A DNA stretch of 64,000 bases from positions 1-64,000 of the forward strand of contig DS999232.1 in the NCBI GenBank assembly GCA_000156295.1. The letters run 5' to 3'. A model generated the notes under the pieces. That model saw nothing but the letters and a program-made list of their open reading frames with translations. It was not told where the DNA came from and did not search any database. This document shows, one piece after another, positions 9,502 to 17,812 of the stretch; the stretch's first letter is position 1; every line of letters begins with the position of its first letter. A program made the translations under genes and the position numbers. The stretch comes from a marine gamma proteobacterium HTCC2148. Lineage in GTDB: Bacteria; Pseudomonadota; Gammaproteobacteria; Pseudomonadales; Halieaceae.

Positions 9502-10258
9502 ACGAGTCCTCAGAGACAATGACTGGGCTGGGGACCTGTCCCAGTGCCTGGCTCTCGAAGCCAATAGCATTGAGCTGTGGATGGAAAATAATACCCGAGT
9601 GATGAAACGCGATGCACACAGCTGCGTGAGTCTGCTCGAGGTGAGGGGCCACCTGTGTTACCTCAAATTTTATCGCAGTAAATCTCCACTACAATCGCTG
9701 GGCTTCCAACTGGGTTATGGCCGTGGCGTGCGCAGTTTTGATGCGGCAGGCCGCCTCGGCGCCGCTAGAGTCGTGGTACCCGAGCCTCGCTGTGTGTTGC
9801 TTGTTCCTGGAGGACTGGTGCTGTTAACCGAGGGTCTTGCAAACAGCGCCGACCTGAAATCTCTTTGGTCACAGCAGCTGCCGCCCAGTGAATTTCGCGA
9901 TTGGTTGGTGTTGGCCGGCGAAGCCTTGGCGAAACTGCACCTCGCAGGTTTTTTTCACGGAGACTGCAAGTGGAGTAACTTCCAGTGTTGTGAGTCTGCC
10001 GTGGTATTTGTCGATCTGGAGGCTGTGGGAGTCGCCGCGCCCGGCAGTGGTGCCCAATGCCGGGACCTGGCTCGCTTTACTCTTAACGCCGAGGATATGG
10101 CGCTGTCCCCGGATGATTACGCGTTATTTCTTGATGCCTATCTGGCAGCAACGGGTTGGAGTAAGGATGAGCTGCTCGCCGCAGTGCTCAAACCACTGCA
10201 GCCCCTGCGCTCCAGACATCTGGCGAAGTATGGTCCCCGGGGCCATGCGCTGGTCTGA
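9485..10258 (+). CDS. LPS kinase (Kdo/WaaP family), second copy
   Basis: A second WaaP-like small-molecule kinase of 257 residues. Catalytic-loop motif HGDCKWSNFQ lies near residue 157 and metal-binding VDLEAVG near 176. It resembles the InaA/WapG/WapQ-type kinases that phosphorylate further core heptoses in Pseudomonas; the acceptor is not known here. The start is placed at ATG 9485, preceded by a GGAAGG ribosome-binding site at 8 bases; a GTG at 9464 would extend it by seven residues. It overlaps rfaP by 17 bases, implying coupling. Its stop faces the FkbM gene at a distance of three bases. Confidence 0.85.
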   Translation: MVVEIRRVLRDNDWAGDLSQCLALEANSIELWMENNTRVMKRDAHSCVSLLEVRGHLCYLKFYRSKSPLQSLGFQLGYGRGVRSFDAAGRLGAARVVVPEPRCVLLVPGGLVLLTEGLANSADLKSLWSQQLPPSEFRDWLVLAGEALAKLHLAGFFHGDCKWSNFQCCESAVVFVDLEAVGVAAPGSGAQCRDLARFTLNAEDMALSPDDYALFLDAYLAATGWSKDELLAAVLKPLQPLRSRHLAKYGPRGHALV

Positions 10259-10261
10259 GCG

Positions 10262-11068
10262 TTAGGATTCCCCGTGGTATTCGAACACGGTATTGCCGTG
10301 TAGCGTGGCAGTCTGTCGGTAGCCCAGGCTGATAATAGTGCGATCAAACCATTCACTCTGCAGCAAATCACTGCCCTTGCGCACCTCCAGAATAATGATC
10401 GGGAGACAGCGGCTAATGGTTTGCAGTGCGCCAGAGAGGGCGGCTTTTTCGTGATCTTCTACATCCAGCTGGATGATTGATACGGGGCGCTCATCACCGA
10501 CAACGCTGTCGATGGTGACAATACGCACCTCCTCGTCGGTGTTGGCATTGAACTCTCCTGCAACCACAAGGTGACTCTTTCCGCCCAGGCTTACACCCTG
10601 GGAATCGCGCGTGCGCATGTGCAGTGTTGCCGGAGCATCTCCCAGACCAGCGTTTTGCAACTGAACATTATTCAGCGCGTTAATGAGCGTAGTGATCTGG
10701 GCGCAGCGGTAGTTCTCCCGGTTGGGCTCGAAGGCCCAGACGAGACAGTTGCTATCGCATGCCTGAGACAGTGCCGGTAAAAAGTCGCCAAAGTAAGTGC
10801 CCGCATGAACCACATCACCGCCGTGACAATGTGCACGCATGAATTCAATGGTCTCAGGCTCATAGGCTTCACCGCGAAGTATTTTACGGGGCGCAGTGCG
10901 ATGAAGAGATGCTTCCGGGAGACAATAGCCGCCGTACCGGTTGTACCAGATACGGCATTTCAGGGCGGTCAGCGCTTGATACTGTGCCGCGGGCAGTTTC
11001 TTGGGAGTGACGGTTTTTTTTTCGCTGCGCAGGGACCGGGGCAGCAACTTCTGCAGGAAATGGCTCAT
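10262..11068 (-). CDS. FkbM family methyltransferase
   Basis: A 268-residue SAM-dependent methyltransferase of the FkbM type. After an N-terminal basic leader, the Rossmann core is VVHAGTYFGDFLPAL, then WAFEPNRENYRC (acidic residue for SAM ribose) and IIQLDVEDHEKAALSGA, the usual FkbM C-terminal motif. Such enzymes often O-methylate sugars in surface polysaccharides. Its ATG overlaps the sulfotransferase stop (ATGA), so the two are coupled in a minus-strand operon with the kinase and GT-C genes. Sugar O-methylation of LPS or exopolysaccharide is inference. Confidence 0.85.
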   Translation of the reverse strand: MSHFLQKLLPRSLRSEKKTVTPKKLPAAQYQALTALKCRIWYNRYGGYCLPEASLHRTAPRKILRGEAYEPETIEFMRAHCHGGDVVHAGTYFGDFLPALSQACDSNCLVWAFEPNRENYRCAQITTLINALNNVQLQNAGLGDAPATLHMRTRDSQGVSLGGKSHLVVAGEFNANTDEEVRIVTIDSVVGDERPVSIIQLDVEDHEKAALSGALQTISRCLPIIILEVRKGSDLLQSEWFDRTIISLGYRQTATLHGNTVFEYHGES

Positions 11069-11793
11069 CGCTGGGCCTTATTCGGAAAACTGTATCCGAA
11101 AGTATCGATATCGACCGCGTAGAGATCAGCGATGATATTTTTGGACTTCTCGCTGTAAAAATCCTGATAGGATGCCTGTCGGCTCTGATTGATATGGGGC
11201 AGGCTGGTATCCAGCTTCAATCGGTTTGCGATAGTGGCAAAGTCTTCCGTTAGGCTCTCGAAACGGCCCACGAAGTCCATGGCCAATCTCCCGTACTCAT
11301 CTTGCAGAAACAGAATTTGCGGAGTCAGCAGGGCATTGCGCATGATGTTATCTGCTGTCATCCACTGGCAGACAAAATCGTCAAAAGAATCAAAGCTGTT
11401 GATGAAGTGGGCCCAGTGCTGGTCTTCTTCACTGGCGGCCGAGCCTCCATTTTTCAAATAAGTATAGGCGGAAACGGCACGATCCCAAGGGTTGCGCACG
11501 AAGGTGAATTTGAAGTACCGCTCGAACTTTTCCCGATCAAGTCGCTGGTACCAATCTGCCGGTGCATGTTCCACCGACTTTACGTTGAAGAGTCCGCGAA
11601 CAATACTGCGGCCAGCAGATTTGGGTACGTGAATAAAAAGTGCCTCGTGTTTGTCAAAGCAGGGCTGGTAAATGGCTCTTCCGCGCAGGATGCGATCGAT
11701 ATGCCGTTGCTGGTATTGCGGTGCATAGGATAACAACATATTTCGCTCGCTAGCGGGGATCATGCGCCAAAGCATTTTGGTGAGCAGGTTCAT
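11065..11793 (-). CDS. Sulfotransferase family 2 protein
   Basis: A PAPS-dependent carbohydrate sulfotransferase-like protein of 242 residues. The 5'-phosphosulfate loop is FIHVPKSAGRSI (residues 53-64) and the 3'-phosphate-binding motif is FTFVRNPWDRAVSAY (residues 96-110), both intact. The start is the ATG at 11791-11793, overlapping the upstream kinase stop as ATGA; an earlier ATG at 11832 would lie inside that gene. There is no signal peptide, so sulfation would take place in the cytoplasm, before export of the glycan. Its position inside an LPS-core locus suggests a sulfated core or O-glycan, which is inference. Confidence 0.88.
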   Translation of the reverse strand: MNLLTKMLWRMIPASERNMLLSYAPQYQQRHIDRILRGRAIYQPCFDKHEALFIHVPKSAGRSIVRGLFNVKSVEHAPADWYQRLDREKFERYFKFTFVRNPWDRAVSAYTYLKNGGSAASEEDQHWAHFINSFDSFDDFVCQWMTADNIMRNALLTPQILFLQDEYGRLAMDFVGRFESLTEDFATIANRLKLDTSLPHINQSRQASYQDFYSEKSKNIIADLYAVDIDTFGYSFPNKAQR

Positions 11794-12479
11794 AGAAGTT
11801 TTCCTTTTGCTCGCAAGCGTCGCATCGCCCAATGGTAGGCCTCAGTGGCGACAAGGTGTGCTTCCGGATCCGCAAGATTATGCATCTCCCGACGCCAATG
11901 GCTGAAAAACCGCATGCGATCGGTATTGCTGATATCGGCTGGCGTTAACATGTTCAATTGCATTAAGTTGCGCAAGATATCGCGTCCAGCGGGGGGCTGG
12001 CGTTGCCGGTTACGCTCATTGTCAATCAGGGAGAAGTGGAAAGCATTTCCCTCACGGTGGGCGAGTACATTGCTGGTGCGCAAATCACCGTGAGTAAAGC
12101 CAGCGTGGTGCATGCGACCAATGAAGCTGCCAAGACCAAACAAGAGGTTGCGTCGCAAAGACAGCGATTCGCCCTGCCGGTCCACCAGTGTCTCGCGCAA
12201 CCACGCGGTGACGCCTTTTCCTGGAACCGCACTGCTGAAAAGGTATTCACTTCCGCCAGCGATTGATCCCCATGCCAGGTTCACCGGCGCCGGAAAGCTT
12301 GCTGCACGCAGAGCCTCATTGTTCCGCCTGGCGCGGTAAGCGCGGCTGCCTTTTACCCGGGCTTTTACTGTCTCAAGCGGACTGCGCTTCAAAAACTCTT
12401 TGTAATAGACCTGGGTGTGCTGATCTACCGCAACTCTGGCATTTATTGAACTGCCAACCATGCTCCAGCCATCGGGCAT
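11790..12479 (-). CDS. LPS kinase (KdkA/WaaP family), third copy
   Basis: A 229-residue kinase-fold protein with Lys27 in VYYKEFL, the catalytic loop FTHGDLRTSNVL (His130-Gly-Asp132) and metal motif LIDNERNRQR. It resembles Kdo kinase KdkA and WaaP-like LPS kinases. The first ATG is at 12477-12479, but the frame is open for 26 more codons upstream with plausible coding content (including EHFEQLAQSLARHE) and no ATG, GTG or TTG. An ATT or CTG start there is possible. The stop overlaps the sulfotransferase start. The substrate is unknown; Kdo or heptose are the likely acceptors. Confidence 0.82.
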   Translation of the reverse strand: MPDGWSMVGSSINARVAVDQHTQVYYKEFLKRSPLETVKARVKGSRAYRARRNNEALRAASFPAPVNLAWGSIAGGSEYLFSSAVPGKGVTAWLRETLVDRQGESLSLRRNLLFGLGSFIGRMHHAGFTHGDLRTSNVLAHREGNAFHFSLIDNERNRQRQPPAGRDILRNLMQLNMLTPADISNTDRMRFFSHWRREMHNLADPEAHLVATEAYHWAMRRLRAKGKLL

Positions 12480-12582
12480 TTCATGCCGTGCCAGACTCTG
12501 CGCAAGTTGCTCGAAGTGTTCGCTGTTAGTGGCGATGTCAGTAATAGCAGTAATCTCTTAGTGTACCGTCGGAGCTGGCCTC

Positions 12583-14097
12583 TTAATCGCTTGCCGATGG
12601 TAGCTGAACAATGACTACGCGACCTTTATTTCCGCCGCCGAAGCTGCGCTGTTCAGTGAGCGTATTTTTTTGTAGAAAATTTCGCCAGAGTTCTTCCCGC
12701 TGGGACTTGATGTACATTACCAGATAGTCCTCGTCTTGCCATAGTTGGGGAGTTTCCAATAGAGATCCGAGTGAGAAGCGTTTCGCCTGAATTGCCTCCC
12801 AGTTAAATTCGCGACCGCTGAAATAAGCGATGTATTTTTCATTACTGGCCAGGGATGCGTCTTTGGGTGTGTTTTGCACAACCCACTCGGTGGCATCCTT
12901 AATAAAAATTTTGTCCCTATCGCCATTATGTAAGGTATCGGCGGACATACCCGCCAGCAGAGCAATTACCAGCAATTTTTTCCATCCCCCGCTTTGCCAT
13001 AGAGCGCCGAGAACAAAGGGCAGGTAGAGCAACAGGAATATAACAACCTGCATGCTGTAGCGTTCCAGCATGAAGCGGTTAATGAGGATAAAGACAGCCA
13101 GGTAGCCGACCGCTATCACTAGGTGAGCACGCAGAATAGCCCTGTCATCGGGACGGAAATGACGATGTAGACGAGCCTGGGCGCCCCAGGCAAGCGTTAT
13201 TACCCAGGGCCAGGACAACGCTCTGCAGACGTTAAGTATCAGTACGATTGCCAGGCCTGCGGCAGCTGCCCAGCTCGCGTCCTCCCGGGAGGTAAATTGC
13301 AGCAATGTCCCTGCCGTTTGCTGGGCGACAGCGCTGAATTGTTCGGGAAAGTTTTTCAAGCCGTCGAAGTAGTAGGCAATGCCTGGGAACAGGTGCGCAG
13401 CGTCGGTTTGCTGGCTGCGATAGATCATGAATGCAGCTGTTACCAGAGCCAGGGTCGTCAGTTGGGGCACTAGTAATAACAGGCAATGTCGCAGGCGATG
13501 CTCCAGATTGCGGGTAAATAGCAATGCGAAGGGCGCCATAATCGCGAAAAACAGGCCTTCAAAGCGGAAGCTGCAAGCAAGCATGACGTAAAGAAACCAC
13601 CGCAGTCGCTGGACCAGAGAGGGTTGGCGCAGGTAAAGCAGTAACTCCCTGAGGGCTAACATAAGTAATGCCCAGTAAACCGGGTCGCGCATGATGGAGC
13701 TGCGCATGTGGTTCAACCACGGGTGGGAAAGCACCACGACCGCCGCTATTATTTGTACGGTTCGGTTGCCGCCCAATAAACGAACAGTGGCGACAAAGCT
13801 TGTGCATAAAATGGCATAAGCCACTGCCGCAATGGCGAGGCCGGTGTAAAGTAGAGACAAGCCCGTCAATTGATGCACCAGCGCGATACACACAGAAAGG
13901 ATTGGCCTGCCATGTACCTGCTGTGCTGCAGCCAAGCCTCCCTGCAGGTAGGCATCTGCAGAACGCAGGTATATGATAGCGTCGCGATTAATGAGCGGGT
14001 CCAGCCACACAAGCCAGGCTGACAGCAACAGGCTGACGACGATAACCCATCGGTATTGGAGAGGGGGCTGTGAACTGGCAGCGGGGTGTGTTTGCAC
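12583..14097 (-). CDS. GT-C/GT39-like membrane glycosyltransferase
   Basis: A 504-residue polytopic membrane protein with about ten to twelve hydrophobic segments starting at residue 16. The first periplasmic loop LDPLINRDAIIYLRSADAYL has the acidic pattern seen in ArnT/PMT-type (GT39/GT83) transferases, which use polyprenyl-phosphate sugars on the periplasmic face of the inner membrane. The soluble C-terminal part follows EWVVQNTPKDASLASNEK, as in that superfamily. It leads the minus-strand cluster kinase-sulfotransferase-FkbM, about 100 bases upstream of the kinase ATG. A role in decorating lipid A, core or a lipid-linked glycan is inference; donor and acceptor cannot be assigned. Confidence 0.75.
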   Translation of the reverse strand: MQTHPAASSQPPLQYRWVIVVSLLLSAWLVWLDPLINRDAIIYLRSADAYLQGGLAAAQQVHGRPILSVCIALVHQLTGLSLLYTGLAIAAVAYAILCTSFVATVRLLGGNRTVQIIAAVVVLSHPWLNHMRSSIMRDPVYWALLMLALRELLLYLRQPSLVQRLRWFLYVMLACSFRFEGLFFAIMAPFALLFTRNLEHRLRHCLLLLVPQLTTLALVTAAFMIYRSQQTDAAHLFPGIAYYFDGLKNFPEQFSAVAQQTAGTLLQFTSREDASWAAAAGLAIVLILNVCRALSWPWVITLAWGAQARLHRHFRPDDRAILRAHLVIAVGYLAVFILINRFMLERYSMQVVIFLLLYLPFVLGALWQSGGWKKLLVIALLAGMSADTLHNGDRDKIFIKDATEWVVQNTPKDASLASNEKYIAYFSGREFNWEAIQAKRFSLGSLLETPQLWQDEDYLVMYIKSQREELWRNFLQKNTLTEQRSFGGGNKGRVVIVQLPSASD

Positions 14098-14175
14098 GTA
14101 ATAAACTCTGGCTTACGGCTAGTTTAACGCTCTGATCGCAGTCAGGCCAGCGCCTATCGGAGAGAGGAAATCTGT

Positions 14176-15057
14176 TTGATTCAAAAAGTGTTGATTACCG
14201 GGGCCGCTGGCCAGCTGGGCCGGGAATTGTTGCGCTCAGTGCCTGAGGGTGTTGAGTGTATAGCGGCTACTCGAGAGATACTGGATATTGCTGACGCGGC
14301 TCAGGTACGGGCATTTGTCCGGCGGGAGCGCCCGGGCTTGATTATCAATGCCGCCGCTTATACAGCGGTGGATAAAGCAGAGTCAGAGCAGGAATTGGCT
14401 GCGGCGATTAATGTCAATGGTGCTGCCAATCTGGCAACAGCCTGCGCTGAGAACGGGTCGCGACTGATCCATGTTTCTACAGATTTTGTGTTTGATGGCA
14501 CCTCTTCTACCCCCTATCTTCCCGATGCACCAACATCGCCACTGGGCGAGTATGGGCGCAGTAAGCTTGCGGGAGAGCAAGCTGTTGTCGCAGGCCTACC
14601 CTCTGCCCTCATTATGAGAACCGCCTGGGTGTACTCAGCCTTTGGTGGGAATTTTGTGAAAACCATGCTGAGATTGATGGCTGAGAGGGAGGAACTGTCC
14701 GTGGTCGCAGATCAGGTGGGAACGCCCACCTGGGCCCGGGGCTTGGCGGATGCTCTATGGCTGGCTGCCGACCAATCTGATTTGCAGGGGTTATACCATT
14801 GGACTGACGCGGGTGTTTGCAGTTGGTACGATTTTGCCGTGGCGATTGCCGAAGAAGCGCTTGAAATCGGCTTGTTACAGCGCATGCCGCGTATTCACCC
14901 CATTCCCGGTAGCGCCTATCCGACGCCAGCGGCTCGGCCCGCGTTTAGTGTGCTGGATAAAAACAGTACCTGGGCGGTGCTGAAAACAGAGGGCCTGCAC
15001 TGGAGATCTCAGTTACGGTCTATGCTTAAAGAATTAAAGGAGTCATCGTTTGAGTAA
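14176..15057 (+). CDS. rfbD: dTDP-4-dehydrorhamnose reductase
   Basis: The last step of dTDP-L-rhamnose synthesis: NADPH-dependent reduction of the 4-keto group. It is a short-chain-dehydrogenase fold with ITGAAGQLGREL (residues 7-18), the NAAAYTAVDKAESE segment, the catalytic Tyr-x3-Lys in EYGRSKLAGEQ near residue 126, and MRTAWVYSAFGGNFVKTM. Length is 293 residues. The start is TTG at 14176, with a strong AGAGAGGAAA ribosome-binding site seven bases upstream. It overlaps rfbB by eight bases, so the two are coupled. Confidence 0.96.
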   Translation: MIQKVLITGAAGQLGRELLRSVPEGVECIAATREILDIADAAQVRAFVRRERPGLIINAAAYTAVDKAESEQELAAAINVNGAANLATACAENGSRLIHVSTDFVFDGTSSTPYLPDAPTSPLGEYGRSKLAGEQAVVAGLPSALIMRTAWVYSAFGGNFVKTMLRLMAEREELSVVADQVGTPTWARGLADALWLAADQSDLQGLYHWTDAGVCSWYDFAVAIAEEALEIGLLQRMPRIHPIPGSAYPTPAARPAFSVLDKNSTWAVLKTEGLHWRSQLRSMLKELKESSFE

Positions 15058-16111
15058 GTCCCTTCTGGTAACCGGCGCTGCCGGATTTATCGGCGCCAAC
15101 TTTGTGCATTACTGGCGCAGCCAATATCCCGATGATCGCATCGTCGCCTTTGATGCCCTGACCTATGCCGGAAACCGCGCCAACCTCGCCTCGCTGGAAG
15201 GTACGGAGGGTTTTCACTTTGTGCATGCGGACATTTGTGATTACGACAAAGTGCTGGCAACTTTGCGCGAGCACGCGGTGGACACCCTGGTGCATTTCGC
15301 TGCCGAGAGCCATGTGGATCGTTCTATCACCGGCCCGGATGCCTTTATCGAGACCAATGTGGTGGGTACCCACAGCCTGCTCAAGGCGGCCAGAGAATAT
15401 TGGTTGGGGGGTGAGGGAGAATTGCCACACCGTTTCCACCATGTGTCCACCGATGAGGTTTATGGTTCCCTGGCGTCTGATGCGCCAGGCTTTTATGAAG
15501 AACAGAAATACGAGCCCAACTCGCCCTACTCGGCGAGCAAAGCGGCTTCAGACCATTTGGTACGCGCGTATCTTCATACCTATGGTCTGCAGGTGACTAC
15601 TAGTAATTGTTCTAACAATTATGGGCCTTATCATTTCCCGGAGAAGCTGGTGCCCTTGTGCCTGACCAATATTCTGCGGGGTCTGCCCCTGCCGGTTTAT
15701 GGTGACGGTAGTAATATCCGTGACTGGCTGTTTGTGGCCGATCACTGCCGGGGGATCGAAAAAGTTCTGTTGGACGGTGTGGTGGGCGAGACTTATAACA
15801 TCGGCGGTAATAACGAATGGAACAATCTTGATATCGTGCATCTGTTGTGTGAGCAGATGGACGCACGTTTTGCGGCCGATAGCAGCCTCGCCCAGCGTTT
15901 CCCTGATTCTCCCTGTGCCGGTGATGGCAGTGCCCGAGATCTGATTATTTTTGTTGAGGACAGGGCCGGTCACGATTGGCGCTACGCCATCGATGCCAGC
16001 AAAATTAGCAGCGAATTGGGCTATGAGCCGGCAGAAACCTTTGAGACAGGTTTAAGTAAGACGCTGGACTGGTACCTTGCCAACGAGGACTGGTGGCGGC
16101 CGCTACTCTAG
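15050..16111 (+). CDS. rfbB: dTDP-glucose 4,6-dehydratase
   Basis: Converts dTDP-glucose to dTDP-4-keto-6-deoxyglucose using tightly bound NAD. It has TGAAGFIGANFVHYW near the N-terminus, the STDEVYGSL active-site segment, Tyr-x3-Lys in YSASKAASDH near residue 160, and NCSNNYGPYHFPEKL. The 353-residue length is normal. The start is TTG at 15050, preceded by AAGGAG at 15037-15042 inside the end of rfbD. The stop TAG (16109-16111) directly abuts the rfbC stop on the other strand, without space for a separate terminator. Confidence 0.97.
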   Translation: MSKSLLVTGAAGFIGANFVHYWRSQYPDDRIVAFDALTYAGNRANLASLEGTEGFHFVHADICDYDKVLATLREHAVDTLVHFAAESHVDRSITGPDAFIETNVVGTHSLLKAAREYWLGGEGELPHRFHHVSTDEVYGSLASDAPGFYEEQKYEPNSPYSASKAASDHLVRAYLHTYGLQVTTSNCSNNYGPYHFPEKLVPLCLTNILRGLPLPVYGDGSNIRDWLFVADHCRGIEKVLLDGVVGETYNIGGNNEWNNLDIVHLLCEQMDARFAADSSLAQRFPDSPCAGDGSARDLIIFVEDRAGHDWRYAIDASKISSELGYEPAETFETGLSKTLDWYLANEDWWRPLL

Positions 16112-16660
16112 TCAGTCCAGCAAGGGCGCTTGTGTAAACGCCAGGCCCTGTGCATCTTTGCCAGAGACTTGAGGGGTTTCGCCCTCAGGCACTGGCCAGT
16201 CGATACCTACCTGAGGGTCATCCCAGGCCAGCGATATTTCACTTTCCGGGTGATACACATCGGTACATTTGTACTGGAAGTCGGCAACGTCGGTGAGCAC
16301 GTAAAAGCCGTGGGCGAATCCCGCCGGGACCCAGAGCATTTGATGATTTTCGGCGCTCAAAGTGGCGCCATACCACTGGCCCAGAGTGGGTGAATCCTTG
16401 CGCATATCGACCACCGCATCGAATACAGCCCCGGCTGTGACCCTTACCAACTTGCCCTGGGTATGTTCGGTCTGGTAGTGCAGACCGCGTAGAATACCCC
16501 TGGCCGAACGGCTGTGATTGTCCTGCACAAAGTGCATGTCGAAGCCTTCGTTGGCAAACGTAGTCGCGCTCCAGCTTTCCATAAAGAAGCCGCGTTCATC
16601 GCCAAAAACTTTGGGTGTCAGCAGATAGACGCCCTGCAGCGGAGTCGCCTCAAACTTCAT
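16112..16660 (-). CDS. rfbC: dTDP-4-dehydrorhamnose 3,5-epimerase
   Basis: A cupin-fold epimerase acting on dTDP-4-keto-6-deoxyglucose. The catalytic His lies in GILRGLHYQ, with [12 protein letters not shown] before it and the substrate-site Tyr in [11 protein letters not shown]. It has 182 residues, a normal length. The start at 16660 overlaps the end of rfbA by eleven bases, so both are translated from one minus-strand message. Together with rfbD and rfbB the complete dTDP-L-rhamnose pathway is present, indicating rhamnose in the LPS core, O-antigen or another surface glycan. Confidence 0.96.
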   Translation of the reverse strand: MKFEATPLQGVYLLTPKVFGDERGFFMESWSATTFANEGFDMHFVQDNHSRSARGILRGLHYQTEHTQGKLVRVTAGAVFDAVVDMRKDSPTLGQWYGATLSAENHQMLWVPAGFAHGFYVLTDVADFQYKCTDVYHPESEISLAWDDPQVGIDWPVPEGETPQVSGKDAQGLAFTQAPLLD

Positions 16661-17567
16661 GGAAAACTACACCGTCGTCGTTGAGCAGGCCTTTGAGATA
16701 ATGTCCGTAGCCGCTTTTCTCTAGCGGTGCGGCCAGGGCCAGCAGCTGTTCGGCATTGATGTAACCCATGCGGAAGGCGACCTCTTCAGGGCAGGCAATC
16801 TTCAAGCCCTGGCGTTCCTCCACCACGCGCACGAAGTTGGCCGCATCAAGCAGGGAATTGTGGGTGCCCGTATCCAGCCAGGCGCTGCCGCGGCTCATGA
16901 CTTCCACGTTGAGTTTGCCGCGCTCCATGTAAACCTTGTTGACGTCGGTAATTTCCAGCTCCCCCCGGGGGGACGGCGCAATGGACTTGGCTACATCTAC
17001 CACGTCGTTGTCGTAAAAGTAGAGTCCGGTCACCGCGTAATGGGACTTTGGCTGCGCAGGCTTTTCCTCGATATCCTGAGCGACGCCCTTGGCGTCAAAG
17101 GAAACTACGCCGTAGCGCTCGGGATCCTGGACATAGTAGGCAAATACGGAGGCACCGGCTTCCCGCTGGGCAGCATTTTGCAGTTTTACGGTGAATCCGC
17201 CGCCGTAAAAGATGTTGTCTCCCAGGACCAGGGAGACCTTGTCGCCACCAATAAAGTCCTCACCCAGTATAAAAGCCTGGGCCAGGCCGTCTGGGCTGGG
17301 TTGCACTGTGTAACTGATGTTAATGCCCCAGCGTGAGCCGTCCCCCAGCAGGTCGGCAAAAGCCGCCTGATCCCGTGGCGTGGTAATCACCAAAATGTCG
17401 CGAATACCTGCCAGCATCAGCGTGGCCAGGGGGTAGTAGATCATTGGTTTGTCGTAGATCGGCATTAATTGCTTGGATACGGTGCTGGTGAGCGGGTGCA
17501 GGCGTGTGCCCGAGCCTCCAGCGAGGATGATGCCTTTATAGGCGGATTTGGCAGTTGAGTCGCTCAT
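16650..17567 (-). CDS. rfbA: Glucose-1-phosphate thymidylyltransferase
   Basis: First enzyme of dTDP-rhamnose synthesis (dTTP plus glucose-1-phosphate). It has the nucleotidyltransferase signature [16 protein letters not shown], then [17 protein letters not shown] and [10 protein letters not shown]. The start chosen is ATG 17565-17567, giving 305 residues ([12 protein letters not shown]...); an upstream in-frame ATG at 17642 adds 25 residues unlike the family. A TATAAT on the minus strand at 17599-17604 is a possible -10 for this gene, although the -35 is weak. Confidence 0.96.
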   Translation of the reverse strand: MSDSTAKSAYKGIILAGGSGTRLHPLTSTVSKQLMPIYDKPMIYYPLATLMLAGIRDILVITTPRDQAAFADLLGDGSRWGINISYTVQPSPDGLAQAFILGEDFIGGDKVSLVLGDNIFYGGGFTVKLQNAAQREAGASVFAYYVQDPERYGVVSFDAKGVAQDIEEKPAQPKSHYAVTGLYFYDNDVVDVAKSIAPSPRGELEITDVNKVYMERGKLNVEVMSRGSAWLDTGTHNSLLDAANFVRVVEERQGLKIACPEEVAFRMGYINAEQLLALAAPLEKSGYGHYLKGLLNDDGVVFHEV

Positions 17568-17812
17568 GCGGTGAGGGTTCCACGGGGGGGTAGTACAGAT
17601 TATAGCTGAAAAGGGAATGATTTGACGATAACCGGAATTCACACCGGGCCCCCAAAAGGGGTGGATTTTTGATCAATCGCTGACTAAAATCTAGCCCCTT
17701 TGCTCGCAGGACAGTCACTCTAGGTGTCCTTGATCGAGCTGAAGTATCTCCTGATCGTCCGAGTTTTGTTCTCAATTAGACAGAGGAAGCTGACATCACG
17801 CAGCTAGAAACA

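Noticed and set aside
17650-17670. CCCC-AAAA-GGGG hairpin followed by TTTTT, terminator-like
   Set aside because: The stem is only four base pairs and lies between divergent genes, upstream of both, so a terminator role is unlikely.
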